64,000 nucleotides of DNA from Jannaschia seohaensis (GTDB taxonomy: Bacteria; Pseudomonadota; Alphaproteobacteria; Rhodobacterales; Rhodobacteraceae): positions 248,001 to 312,000 of the forward strand of contig NZ_UETC01000002.1 in assembly GCF_900116765.1 (NCBI RefSeq). The letters run 5' to 3'. Both the position numbers and the translations under genes were made by a program. The notes beneath the pieces are model-generated. The model made no database searches. It was given only the letters and a program-made list of their open reading frames with translations, and had not been told where the DNA came from. The stretch's first letter is position 1. Each line of letters opens with the position of its first letter. Of this stretch, positions 18,746 to 27,411 are shown piece after piece.

Positions 18746-20152
18746 ATGAGCAAGGACGCTGTCCTCCAGACCATCAAGGACGAGGAGGTCGCCTATGTCG
18801 ACATCCGCTTCACCGACCCGCGCGGCAAGCTGCAGCACGTGACGGTGATGTCGGACCAGGTCGATGCCGATTTCCTCGACGAAGGGTTCATGTTCGACGG
18901 CTCCTCCATCGCGGGATGGAAGGGCATCGAGGCCTCGGACATGAAGCTTATGCCCGATACCGAGAGCGCCTATATCGACCCGTTCTACGCCGAGAAGACG
19001 CTGTGCCTGCACTGCACCGTGGTCGAGCCGGATACCGGAGAGCCCTATAACCGCGACCCGCGCGGCACGGCGCTGCTGGCCGAGGCCTATCTGAAGTCCT
19101 CCGGCATCGGCGATGTCGCCTATTTCGGCCCCGAGGCGGAGTTCTTCCTGTTCGACGACGTGCGTTTCTCGAACTCGATGAACAAGGTCAGCTACGAAGT
19201 CGACGCCGCCGACGCCGCCTGGAACACCGATTCCGAGTTCGAGATGGGCAACATGGGCCACCGGCCCGGCGTCAAGGGCGGCTACTTCCCGGTCAACCCG
19301 ACCGACGCCGCGCAGGACCTGCGCTCCGAGATGCTCTCGACGATGAAGCGCATCGGCATGAAGGTCGACAAGCATCACCACGAGGTGGCGTCCTGCCAGC
19401 ACGAGCTGGGCCTGATCTTCGACAGCCTCACCAAGCAGGCCGACGAGCTTCAGAAGTACAAATACGTGATCCACAACGTGGCCCACGCTTACGGCAAGTC
19501 CGCCACCTTCATGCCCAAGCCCATCGCGGGCGATAACGGCACCGGCATGCACTGCAACATGTCGATCTGGAAGGACGGCAAGCCGCTGTTTGCGGGCGAC
19601 CAGTATGCCGATCTGTCGATGGAAGCGCTCTACTTCATTGGCGGCATCCTGAAGCACGCCAAGGCGCTGAACGCCTTCACCAACCCGTCGACCAACTCCT
19701 ACAAGCGCCTGATCCCCGGCTTCGAGGCCCCGGTTCTGCGCGCCTACTCGGCCCGCAACCGCTCCGGCTGCGTCCGGATCCCGTGGACCGAGTCGCCCAA
19801 GGCCAAGCGCGTCGAGGCCCGCTTCCCGGACCCGTCTGCGAACCCCTATCTGTGCTTCGCCGCCCTGCTGATGGCCGGCCTGGACGGGATCACCAACAAG
19901 ATCCATCCGGGCGAGCCCTCGGACAAGGACCTCTACGACCTGCCCGCCGAAGAGCTGGCCTCCATCCCGACCGTCTGCGCGTCGCTGCGCGAGGCTCTGG
20001 ACGAGCTGGAGAAGGATCACGAGTTCCTGCTGGCCGGCGACGTGTTCACCCGCGACCAGATCGAGGGCTACATGGCGCTCAAGTGGGAAGAGGTCTACGC
20101 CTACGAGCACACGCCGCACCCGGTCGAGTACCAGCTCTACTACTCCTGCTAA
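18746..20152 (+). CDS. glnA: Type I glutamine synthetase
   Basis: ATP-dependent glutamate-ammonia ligase, dodecameric and cytoplasmic. The 468-aa protein has '[17 protein letters not shown]', the metal/ATP region '[12 protein letters not shown]', '[14 protein letters not shown]', '[16 protein letters not shown]' and '[10 protein letters not shown]'. The adenylylation loop '[11 protein letters not shown]' carries the Tyr modified by GlnE, so PII-dependent covalent control is expected. Preceded by AGGGAAGGG ribosome-binding sequence. The operon ends at a strong intrinsic terminator at 20190-20216. Confidence 0.98.
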   Translation: MSKDAVLQTIKDEEVAYVDIRFTDPRGKLQHVTVMSDQVDADFLDEGFMFDGSSIAGWKGIEASDMKLMPDTESAYIDPFYAEKTLCLHCTVVEPDTGEPYNRDPRGTALLAEAYLKSSGIGDVAYFGPEAEFFLFDDVRFSNSMNKVSYEVDAADAAWNTDSEFEMGNMGHRPGVKGGYFPVNPTDAAQDLRSEMLSTMKRIGMKVDKHHHEVASCQHELGLIFDSLTKQADELQKYKYVIHNVAHAYGKSATFMPKPIAGDNGTGMHCNMSIWKDGKPLFAGDQYADLSMEALYFIGGILKHAKALNAFTNPSTNSYKRLIPGFEAPVLRAYSARNRSGCVRIPWTESPKAKRVEARFPDPSANPYLCFAALLMAGLDGITNKIHPGEPSDKDLYDLPAEELASIPTVCASLREALDELEKDHEFLLAGDVFTRDQIEGYMALKWEEVYAYEHTPHPVEYQLYYSC

Positions 20153-20157
20153 GGGAT

Positions 20158-20178
20158 GGTGGGCATGTGATGCCCACC
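20158..20178. repeat. Palindrome after glnA stop
   Basis: GGTGGGCAT (20158-20166) and ATGCCCACC (20170-20178) form a perfect 9-bp stem around GTG, followed by CTAC. It resembles, but is not identical to, the GTAGGGCGGGG palindromes after rluB and mgtE. Confidence 0.6.
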
Positions 20179-20189
20179 CTACAGAATCG

Positions 20190-20216
20190 GGGGCGTCCTT
20201 CGGGACGCCCCTTTTT
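20190..20216 (+). terminator. Rho-independent terminator of glnBA
   Basis: Perfect 9-bp stem GGGGCGTCC (20190-20198) and GGACGCCCC (20203-20211) with a TTCG tetraloop, followed directly by TTTTT. This is the clearest intrinsic terminator in the window. Confidence 0.92.
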
Positions 20217-20287
20217 CGTTCAGCGGCGGTGGATCGCAGCGCCTTGGCCGAAGAGATCGGCCAAGCGCAGACACGGCGCCGGAGACC

Positions 20288-21286
20288 TCAGCAATAGCGC
20301 TCCGGCCCGATCCACTGCTCTTCCGAATAGCGGTCGCCATGGGCCCAGCCCACTGGCAACACCGCGTCGATCCGGGCAAGATCGCTGTCGGTGAGTGTCA
20401 GCGCGGCGCCGTCGACGCATTCCTTGAAATGCGCAACCGAGCGCGTCCCGGGAATCGGGATGACGTGATCGCCGCGCGTGAGCAGCCACGCATTGGCCAA
20501 GGCGGCGGCCGATGTCCCCATCTCGGCGGCGAGGTCCCGCAGCCCCTGGGTGATCCTCAGGTTTTCCGACAGATTCGGCTCCATGAATCTCGGGTTGCCG
20601 GCAAGGAACGGCAGGTCGGGGATGCGCGCGGGCGGGATCGGATTGTCGGTCAGCAAGGACCGCCCGACCGGAGAGAACGCGACCAGGGCGACGCCCAACT
20701 CGGCGCAGGTCTGCACGAGGCCCAGATCCGGGAAGCGCGTCGACAGCGAATATTCCGACTGCACGGCCGCCACCGGATAGGCGGCCATCGCCCGGCGCAA
20801 GGTCGACGGAGCGACCTCCGACAGGCCGATCGCGCGCGCCTTGCCCTTTTCGACCAATCGCCCGAGATGCTCGGCCGTCTCCTCGGGCGTGAAGCGCGGG
20901 TCGCGGCGATGGGCATAGAACAGATCGACGCAGTCGATGCCCATCCGCCGCAGCGACCCGTCGAGCTCCGCCTCTAGATGCTCGGCCGAATTGTCAAAGG
21001 TGCGGTTGCCCTCCGCATCGCGCGTGATCGTGGCTTTGGTCGCGATCACGAACGCCTCACGCGCGCCCGGATTGGCCCTGAAATAGGATCCGATGGCGTT
21101 CTCGGACTTGCCCATCCCGTAGACATTGGCGGTGTCGAGATGGGTGACGCCCAGATCGCGGCAGGCATCCAGAATGGCGTGGCTCTCGGCTTCATCGGTC
21201 GGGCCGTACATGTCCGAGAACGACATGGCGCCATAGCCGATGGCTCCGATCTCCGGACCGCTCGCGCCTAGTTTGCGTCTTTGCAT
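20288..21286 (-). CDS. Aldo/keto reductase
   Basis: A 332-aa NADPH-dependent (beta/alpha)8 oxidoreductase of the AKR superfamily (AKR13/YajO-like). Motifs: 'LGASGPEIGAIGYGAMSFS', catalytic Asp and Tyr in 'HLDTANVYGMGKSE', Lys in 'VIATKA', His in 'DLFYAHRRDP', 'GLSEVAPSTLRRA' and the NADPH-binding 'VIPIPGTRSVAHFKE'. Substrate unknown. It follows a YdhR-like gene by 20 bases on the same strand and probably shares its transcript. Confidence 0.92.
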   Translation of the reverse strand: MQRRKLGASGPEIGAIGYGAMSFSDMYGPTDEAESHAILDACRDLGVTHLDTANVYGMGKSENAIGSYFRANPGAREAFVIATKATITRDAEGNRTFDNSAEHLEAELDGSLRRMGIDCVDLFYAHRRDPRFTPEETAEHLGRLVEKGKARAIGLSEVAPSTLRRAMAAYPVAAVQSEYSLSTRFPDLGLVQTCAELGVALVAFSPVGRSLLTDNPIPPARIPDLPFLAGNPRFMEPNLSENLRITQGLRDLAAEMGTSAAALANAWLLTRGDHVIPIPGTRSVAHFKECVDGAALTLTDSDLARIDAVLPVGWAHGDRYSEEQWIGPERYC

Positions 21287-21306
21287 GACGTCTTCTCCTT
21301 TGGTCT

Positions 21307-21609
21307 TCAGCCTGCGTCTCGTGCGTTCTCGACGATAAGCGGTGTCTCGAAGTATTGGAATGTCGGCCTGCTGCCGAAAACGCGTTCGACCCGGGCCAGG
21401 AAGTCTTCGCCATGGGCGGCCTTCGCGTCGGCGATGCTGTCCCAGGAATAGACCCCGCCCGCGATACCTGCCTCGGCATCGAAGAGATAGGCCTTCCGCC
21501 GCAATTTGGGGTGGGCCCGCCAGGCGGCGGCGCTATCCTCGAAAGCCTCGAGCACAGCCTCCCGGGGCATCGTCCGGGGAACCTTGAAGGTGACAATCTC
21601 GGTAATCAT
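21307..21609 (-). CDS. YdhR-like (ABM-fold) small protein
   Basis: A 100-aa protein resembling the YdhR family of dimeric alpha/beta-barrel proteins, sometimes called putative mono-oxygenases. Typical features are the '[11 protein letters not shown]' first strand, '[18 protein letters not shown]' in the middle and the C-terminal '[12 protein letters not shown]'. Such proteins bind small aromatic or reactive molecules; no catalytic cofactor motif is visible. It is the upstream partner of the aldo/keto reductase, which suggests a shared detoxification role (inference). Confidence 0.8.
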   Translation of the reverse strand: MITEIVTFKVPRTMPREAVLEAFEDSAAAWRAHPKLRRKAYLFDAEAGIAGGVYSWDSIADAKAAHGEDFLARVERVFGSRPTFQYFETPLIVENARDAG

Positions 21610-21986
21610 GGGACGTTCCTTACTTGTGGGACCTCTGCCCGTCCGGGCGAGGCTTTCTGACCCGACGGTCCGCCCCTAGGCGCAGCGCCCCCCCGGCACA
21701 GACAGCCTGGACCGACGCCGGTCTCCGATGCGCAGGTCGATCCGCGCCTCTGTCGCGTCCTATCACGCGCGGCCGCGATCTGTCAGGCCATCCCGCCGTT
21801 GCCTGTTCCCAATCCGGTCCCCGGTCGAGCCTCTGCCGAAAAGCCCCGAGGGATCGAAAGGAAGCGCATACCCCTGGAGCCGCTTGGCGTCGACCGCTGG
21901 GCCGCCGGCCCCGGATCCCGGCGCCGCACCCGTTCCCTCCACCCCGATCCTCCGCTAAGCCGTCCGCACCATCGCGGAGCGCCCCC
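21610..21986. other. Divergent intergenic region upstream of aroQ
   Basis: 377 bases between the divergent ydhR-like gene and aroQ. Open frames crossing it are just extensions of aroQ upstream of its real start. It must contain both promoters; I recognise no operator, riboswitch or small RNA. Confidence 0.45.
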
Positions 21987-22403
21987 ATGACCAAGATCCT
22001 CGTCCTCAACGGACCGAACCTGAACCTGCTCGGCCAGCGGGAGCCACATATCTACGGAGCCGAGACCCTCGCGGATGTCGAGGCCTCCTGCCGGGCGCTG
22101 GACTTGGCCGAGCTGACATTCAAGCAGTCGAACCACGAGGGCCAGCTGGTCGACTGGATCCAGGAGGCGCGGGGAACGCAGGACGCCATCGTCATCAACC
22201 CGGGCGCCTATTCCCATACCTCCGTCGCGATCCTGGATGCGCTCTCGGCCTTCGAGGGTCGCGTGGTGGAGGTGCACATCTCCAACATCCACAAGCGGGA
22301 GGCGTTCCGCCACCACTCCTATGTGAGCGGCCGCGCCGAGGCCGTGATCGCGGGGCTGGGCACCGAAGGCTACCGCGCCGCGATCCGCTGGCTGGTGGTC
22401 TGA
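21987..22403 (+). CDS. aroQ: 3-dehydroquinate dehydratase, type II
   Basis: Shikimate-pathway enzyme catalysing anti-elimination of water from 3-dehydroquinate. The 138-aa dodecameric protein has '[21 protein letters not shown]' (here '[14 protein letters not shown]' and 'IYG', with the catalytic Tyr), '[13 protein letters not shown]', '[14 protein letters not shown]' and '[17 protein letters not shown]'. The ATG at 21987 gives the canonical start; the long upstream open frame is not homologous. The DNA immediately downstream is decayed. Confidence 0.97.
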   Translation: MTKILVLNGPNLNLLGQREPHIYGAETLADVEASCRALDLAELTFKQSNHEGQLVDWIQEARGTQDAIVINPGAYSHTSVAILDALSAFEGRVVEVHISNIHKREAFRHHSYVSGRAEAVIAGLGTEGYRAAIRWLVV

Positions 22404-22764
22404 CACCGGGGCCTCTGCACCGAAGCGGCACAGGCGTTGCGCGCCGCCTCCGCGCCTGTTCCGTGGGCCCCACGCCCCGCCCCCTCCCGGCCCGCCCGCG
22501 CCCGATCCGACCGCAAATAGAACCGGCCAGCTTCGTCTGCCTCATCCTGCTGGCGGATCTGCTGTTTTTCGCCCTCCCTCGGGCTATCCCTGGCGCTTTT
22601 CGCCATGACGATCGGAGGCGTGGCGATCCCTTCGCGCGCCGGTGCCGTCTTGGCGTCGGGCGGCATGTGCAGCGCCTGCGTCACCGGACCCATCAGCAAG
22701 AGCGGCGCGACCGGGGCTTCCGCGCCTGGCACGTCCGGTCCAGTCCCGACGCGATGGAAGGGGC
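22404..22764. other. Spacer between aroQ and a decayed regulator gene
   Basis: About 360 bases with only short, unconvincing open frames. It lies at the start of a 2.3-kb stretch with no intact gene. Confidence 0.4.
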
Positions 22765-23395
22765 ATGAAGATCCCCATCTGCGACCATGCCACCCACCTG
22801 CGGGAGGTGGTGCGCGTCGCCCTCACCCCGTGCGCCCCGATCTGATCGTGCGGGATGTCGGCCTGCCGGAGTTCGACGGGTTCGAAGTCTGCCGACATAT
22901 GCGCGGGCGGGGCGAGGCCGTCCCGATCCACTTCCTCACCGCCCGCGACGACGCGGTCGACCGGATCGTCGGATTAGCGCTGAGCGCCGACGACTGAATC
23001 ACCAAGCCCGTCTCGTCCCCCGAACGGGTCGCCCGCATTGCCGCCGACCGAGAGCGGACCCCAAAGCGCGCCTAGCTGCCTGCGCCGAGACTGCTGGAAC
23101 ACGGCGTCTTGACGCTAGACCTCGCCCGGCATGCCCGCATGATCGTGGGCCGGCCCGTGGTGCTGACCGCGACGGAAATGGCGATCCGGTCGCGGCCGGC
23201 CACGCGCCTCTCCCCGGTGCAGCCGCGACCGGCGCTGGTCGATGCGGTGTTCGGGCCGGGCACGCCGATCTCAGAGCGGAGGCTGGACAGCCACCTGCGC
23301 AACATCCGCGCCAAACCAGCGCGCGCGGGAGGCTCGAAGCTAGGCTCCGTCCGGGGCCATGCACCGCATGAACTGGCGGCCATAGCCGTGGGTCG
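22765..23395 (+). pseudogene. OmpR-type response regulator, pseudogene
   Basis: A clearly recognisable but broken two-component regulator. 'MKIPICDHATHLREVVRVAL' (from 22765) is the start of a receiver domain in which the acidic pair has become Asp-His. About 25 residues are then missing and the frame changes, after which 'RPDLIVRDVGLPEFDGFEVCRHMR' (phospho-acceptor Asp kept) and 'FLTARDDAVDRIVGL' follow. A TGA at 22995-22997 replaces the codon before 'ITKP', and a TAG follows at 23073-23075. The DNA-binding domain continues in the same frame ('LTATEMAI', 'LVDAVFGPGTPISERRLDSHLRNIRAK') and then fades. One deletion with frame change plus two in-frame stops make it non-functional. Confidence 0.85.
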
Positions 23396-24060
23396 CGGTG
23401 ATGGGGGCGCTGGCAAGCACGCTGACCCTGTCGATGCTCGGCCCCGCCGAGCTGCGATATCTCGGGCCGGAAATTGGCTTCCGCCGTACCGCCCTGCTGC
23501 GGGGCAGGGCCATCGCGGCGGCCGAGCCAGTCTGGCGCGGATCCTCGCGTCGCGCTCATGCGGCCCGATCCCGCGCGTCGGAACGATGCAACCGATGATG
23601 CCCAGGGGCACCGCCCGCTTCGCGCCAGCGCGCACAAGCAACCGATCCGGGAGGATCACGGGCCGGACGCAACCGGCTCCACGCCCAGCCCAAGCGGTCG
23701 AGAGCGGCAGGGGCGGGTCGCTCAAGCGTCTCGGTCGTCCCGCCCATGGCAGTTTTCCTCCTGCTTACAGACCCTTCTCGGTCGGAGGACCCAGCGCAGA
23801 TCACTGCCCCAGATCCGCTAATATCCGAGACCGGCGGGCGCTACCGCGCCCTCCGACAAGCCGAAGCCGCCTCGACCGTCCGCCCCGTATCGTCCGTCTA
23901 TCAATCCTTGCCCATGCAGCCCCGGGCCGGCATTTGCCCCGGCGTCCCGAAACATGCCCCGCAAGCCCGGCGTCAAGCGCAGGCCGACATGTCCGCAGGT
24001 TTTCCCAGGCGGCCCGCCCCTCCGATGCGTCGACCGGGCCATGCACCGCCAAGGCGCCGC
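23396..24060. other. Decayed DNA, possible membrane-protein remnant
   Basis: Just after the dead regulator the plus strand reads 'MGALASTLTLSMLGPAELRYLGPEIGFRR' in pieces (about 23401-23490), which looks like the first membrane segment of a protein, then loses frame. Further fragments of similar character appear in other frames to about 23650. No intact gene, no mobile-element end and no repeat was found. Confidence 0.35.
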
Positions 24061-24672
24061 GCCCGGGTTACGGAATCCGGCGTTCGGCCACCGCCACGCC
24101 GGCGCAGCCCTCACCTCTTCCGGGCCGCTCCAGGCATCGAACGGGTCCCCGGTCCGGCGCGTCCTCGCAGGATCGGGCACGACGCAAGCCCATGCGGCCC
24201 CTGCCCCCCTCCGGCAGGCCGGAATCCGTCAGCCTGGATTTGAGATGGCCGCCACCCGGTCGGATGAGTCCGCTGCTGGCACAAGACGGCCAGCGCCCAG
24301 TCCACCGCTGGCCTCGACACGACAGCACGTGACGGGCGTCTCCACCGGCGCAGGAGCGACAGTCATGCCGTCGAGGAACACGTCCCGGACGTTCGACGGC
24401 GTGTCCCCCCATGAAGACACTGGTCTCGGGATTGTCAGCGGACCCTTGAAACGACACCGGCCCAGGAGGCCTCGCCAGCCAAGCCGCACGGGTCTCTGTC
24501 TCTGGCACGGAGGCATAGACGCGGACCAGCGCGACCCTGCCCGATCCCGGAACGCCGTCAAAGATCGGTCGCGACATAATGCCCGGCGCGTTCGGTATGG
24601 CGCGCAGCAACCCAGCCCCCCGCCGCTGGCAACCCGATTGACGGCGGGCCGCGAAGCTGCTCCCTGCGCGCC
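24061..24672 (-). pseudogene. Possible decayed minus-strand gene of unknown identity
   Basis: On the minus strand a protein-like stretch 'GSGRVALVRVYASVPETET' and 'PVSFQGSADNPETSVFMGG' (around 24400-24590) stops making sense in its frame and appears to continue as 'TPSNVRDVFLDGMTVAPAPVETPV' in the adjacent frame. This suggests a frameshifted gene running leftward. I cannot name the family. The region also contains the leader of mnmH. Confidence 0.3.
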
Positions 24673-25713
24673 ATGGCCTATACCCTGACCGCCCTTCCCG
24701 ACGCGACCCTGCCCTTCGACGAGATCATCGACGTCCGCGCCCCCGCCGAGTTCGCCGAGGATCACGTTCCGGGCGCGACCAACCTGCCCGTCCTGTCGGA
24801 CGCGGAGCGGGCCAAGGTCGGCACGATCTATGTCCGCCAGGACCGGTTCCTCGCCCGCAAGGTCGGCGCGGCCTTGGTCGCGCGCAACGCCGCCGCCCAT
24901 ATCGAGGGCCCGCTGGCCGAGAAGGACGGCGGCTGGCGGCCCCTGGTCTATTGCTGGCGGGGCGGGCAGCGCTCCGGCAGCTTCGCATCGATCCTGGCGC
25001 AGATCGGCTGGCGGGTGGAGGTGGTCGAGGGCGGCTATCGCAGCTACCGGCGGCTGGTCTCGGCCTTGCTCTACGACGCGGCGCTCCCGCATCGGATCGT
25101 GCTGATCGACGGCGGGACGGGCACCGGCAAGACGCAGCTGCTCCACCGGTTGGCGGCGGACGGCGCGCAGGTGCTTGACCTGGAAGGCCTGGCCCGGCAT
25201 CGCGGCTCGAATTTCGGCGGCTGGGAAGAGGGGCAGCCCGCGCAGAAGATGTTCGAGTCGTATCTCGCGCGGGAGATCGCGGCTCTGGACCCCACCCGTC
25301 CCGTCTTCGTGGAGGCTGAGAGCAACGCCATCGGGCGGATCAAGCTGCCGCCCTCGCTCTGGAAGGCCATGCGCGCGGCCCCCGTGATCCGGCTGGAGGT
25401 GCCGCTCTCGGCGCGCGCCCGCTTCCTGCTGACGACCTATCCCGACCTGACGGCGGATGCGGAGCTGCTGGCCCGCCGGATCGAGACGCTCCGCCCCTAT
25501 CATTGCAGCGACCGCATCGCCGCCTGGCACGAACTGGCCCGCCATGGCCGGCACATCGCGTTGGCCGAAAGGCTGATCGCGGAGCACTACGACCCGCGCT
25601 ACCGCAGACCCAGCCGCGAGACGCGGGAAGAACTCGGGGTTGTGGCGCTGGACACGCTGTCCGAGGCCGCGCTGGCCCGCGCCTCAGAGCGCGTGAGAGA
25701 GCTTTCCGGCTGA
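24673..25713 (+). CDS. mnmH: tRNA 2-selenouridine synthase
   Basis: MnmH (SelU/YbbB) replaces sulfur by selenium at the wobble 2-thiouridine of tRNAs for Lys, Glu and Gln, through a geranylated intermediate. The 346-aa protein has an N-terminal rhodanese domain with the catalytic Cys94 in 'YCWRGGQRSGS' and a C-terminal P-loop domain with 'GGTGTGKT' (147-154). Other conserved pieces are 'DLEGLARHRGSNFGG' and 'VFVEAESNAIGRIKLP'. Length matches the family. It needs selenophosphate from SelD, which is not in this window. Start is the ATG at 24673. Confidence 0.93.
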   Translation: MAYTLTALPDATLPFDEIIDVRAPAEFAEDHVPGATNLPVLSDAERAKVGTIYVRQDRFLARKVGAALVARNAAAHIEGPLAEKDGGWRPLVYCWRGGQRSGSFASILAQIGWRVEVVEGGYRSYRRLVSALLYDAALPHRIVLIDGGTGTGKTQLLHRLAADGAQVLDLEGLARHRGSNFGGWEEGQPAQKMFESYLAREIAALDPTRPVFVEAESNAIGRIKLPPSLWKAMRAAPVIRLEVPLSARARFLLTTYPDLTADAELLARRIETLRPYHCSDRIAAWHELARHGRHIALAERLIAEHYDPRYRRPSRETREELGVVALDTLSEAALARASERVRELSG

Positions 25714-25841
25714 TCGCCCGCACAGGAGGGTCGACCCAATCGCGAACGGCTGGAAATCAGGGGGATTGGGATCGCGGGCGCCCGTGAATAGACGTCCTAT
25801 CTCCCTTGATGAGGGACGGTCGCCCGCGCGCGCCTCCCCTC

Positions 25842-25890
25842 ATCTTGCCTGAAATACCTCGGGGGTCCGGGGGCAGAGCCCCCGGCGCTG
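25842..25890 (-). repeat. Dispersed intergenic repeat, copy 2
   Basis: Read leftward: hairpin CCGGGGGC-TCT-GCCCCCGG (25867-25885), then 'CCCCCGAGGTATTTCAGGCAAGATGAG'-like sequence. It lies between the convergent mnmH and GntR genes, downstream of the GntR gene on its strand, and could act as a terminator. The rest of the 300-base gap shows nothing recognisable. Confidence 0.65.
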
Positions 25891-26011
25891 TCCTCCCATA
25901 GGCAAGCCTCTGGCGGTTTCGATCACCGCTTCAAATCAATGCGATCCGCGGAGGCCCCGATAGGCCGGGGCCCGGCTGGGCCCGCGTAGGTCGCCCTTCT
26001 GGTCCGGCGCG

Positions 26012-26644
26012 TCAGAGCCCCCGCGCCTCTTCCCGCAGGCGCACCTCGAAGGCTGTGCTCAGATGGTCGCGCAGCGCCTGGGCGGCGCGGTCGCCGTCGC
26101 GGGCGGCGATGGCGTCGACGATCGCCTGATGCTCGGCCAGCGCCGTCTCGCCGCGGCCCTCGGCAGCCAGGGACGTCTTCGCCATCAGCGCCATGGAGCG
26201 ATGCACCATTCCCAGTTGCTGCAACAGATAGCGGTTGTGCGAGGCGCGGTGGATCTGCGCGTGGAAGCGGCGGTTGGCCTTGGCCAGCGCCTGGGGATCG
26301 CCGAGCAGGGCGCGATCCTCCTCGACCATGGCGGCGAGCACGGTGATCTCCTCCCGCGCCGCATGCTGCGCGGCCAGCCGCGCAGCCAGCGCCTCCAGCT
26401 CCGTGCGCACGGCGTAGAGCTCGGCCAACTGGTCGTGGCTGAGCGAGGCGACGATCAGCGAGCGTCCGTCCCGGGTCAGCAGCGCCTGCGTCTCCAGCCG
26501 TTGCAGCGCCTCGCGAATGGGCGTGCGGCTCACGCCGAAGCGGTCGGCCAGTTCGCTCTCGACCAGCCGGTCGCCGGGGCGGTAGACCCCTTGGTCGATC
26601 GCCTCCACGATCAAGGTATGGGCATCCTTCTGGGCTGGCTGCAC
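26012..26644 (-). CDS. GntR-family transcriptional regulator (FadR/FCD subfamily)
   Basis: A 210-aa repressor-type regulator: a winged helix-turn-helix with 'YRPGDRLVESELADRFGVSRTPIREALQRLE' (split as 'GDRLVESELADRFGVSRTP' and 'REALQRLE') at about 20-55, and an all-helical FCD ligand domain (about 75-205) with Asp/His-type metal ligands in 'FHAQIHRASHN' and 'EHQAIVDAI'. The start is GTG at 26644 behind an AGGAGG ribosome-binding site. The target and ligand are unknown; the divergent HAD gene 95 bases away is a candidate target. Confidence 0.9.
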   Translation of the reverse strand: MQPAQKDAHTLIVEAIDQGVYRPGDRLVESELADRFGVSRTPIREALQRLETQALLTRDGRSLIVASLSHDQLAELYAVRTELEALAARLAAQHAAREEITVLAAMVEEDRALLGDPQALAKANRRFHAQIHRASHNRYLLQQLGMVHRSMALMAKTSLAAEGRGETALAEHQAIVDAIAARDGDRAAQALRDHLSTAFEVRLREEARGL

Positions 26645-26739
26645 GCGCGATCCTCCTGAAACGGTCGGCGCAAGGTAGCGGCGGGGCGCGGGCGGGGCAA
26701 CGACTCGACAGGGCGGGCCCGGACGCCTATGGCCCGCCT

Positions 26740-27408
26740 ATGCAGCCCGACTTCGCCCATGTGACGACCTGGGTCTTCGACCTGGACGAGACGCTCTATC
26801 CGCCCTCCATGCCGCTCTTTCCCCAGATCGAGGCGCGGATGGTGCGCTGGATCATGGATTTCCTGAAGGTCGACGAGGCGCAGGCCGACACCCTGCGCGC
26901 CCGCTGGTGGCACGATCACGGCACCACGCTGGCCGGGCTGATGCGGGAGCATGAAATGGACCCGGACCCGTTTCTGGAAGACGTCCACGACATCGACTTC
27001 TCAGTGCTCGCCCCCGACCCGGAGCTGCGCGCCGCCATCTCGGCCCTGCCCGGCCGCCGCATCATCTTCACCAACGGGACCGAGCCCTATGCCCGGGCCG
27101 TCCTGGACGCGCGGGGCCTCGACGGTCTTTGGGACGCGATCCACGGGATCGAGCACGCGGATTACATCCCCAAGCCGCACCCGGCGGCCTATGACGCGAT
27201 CTTCGCCCGCGACGGGTTGGACCCGCGCCGCGCCGCCATGTTCGAGGACATGGCCCGCAACCTGGAGGTGCCCTGCGCCCTTGGCCTCGCGACCGTCCAT
27301 GTCGCGCCCGAGCGTGCGCCGGGCGACCATATCCGCCATCACGCGCCGGACCTCGCGGCGTTCCTCCGCGGCATCCTGGCCCCTGGTTCCACGGCCCAGG
27401 CCGTATAA
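26740..27408 (+). CDS. HAD-family pyrimidine 5'-nucleotidase
   Basis: A 222-aa haloacid dehalogenase-like phosphatase of the SDT1/YjjG-like pyrimidine nucleotidase group. Motif I 'VFDLDETLYPPSMPLF' carries the nucleophile Asp; motif II is 'IIFTNGT', motif III Lys is in 'YIPKPHPAAY', and motif IV is 'AMFEDMARNLEVP'. The 'DETLYPP' variant is characteristic of this subgroup. Cytoplasmic. It ends directly against the start of the flavin hydroxylase gene, with which it is probably co-transcribed. Confidence 0.88.
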   Translation: MQPDFAHVTTWVFDLDETLYPPSMPLFPQIEARMVRWIMDFLKVDEAQADTLRARWWHDHGTTLAGLMREHEMDPDPFLEDVHDIDFSVLAPDPELRAAISALPGRRIIFTNGTEPYARAVLDARGLDGLWDAIHGIEHADYIPKPHPAAYDAIFARDGLDPRRAAMFEDMARNLEVPCALGLATVHVAPERAPGDHIRHHAPDLAAFLRGILAPGSTAQAV

Positions 27409-27411
27409 GTG

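Noticed and set aside
22605-22997. 131-codon frame as an intact response-regulator gene
   Set aside because: It contains only the middle of a receiver domain; its start is not homologous and it ends at a premature TGA, so it belongs to the pseudogene.
24229-25587. 452-codon minus-strand open frame
   Set aside because: Mostly antisense to mnmH. Only its far end (24229-24480) overlaps a possible real remnant, which is reported separately.
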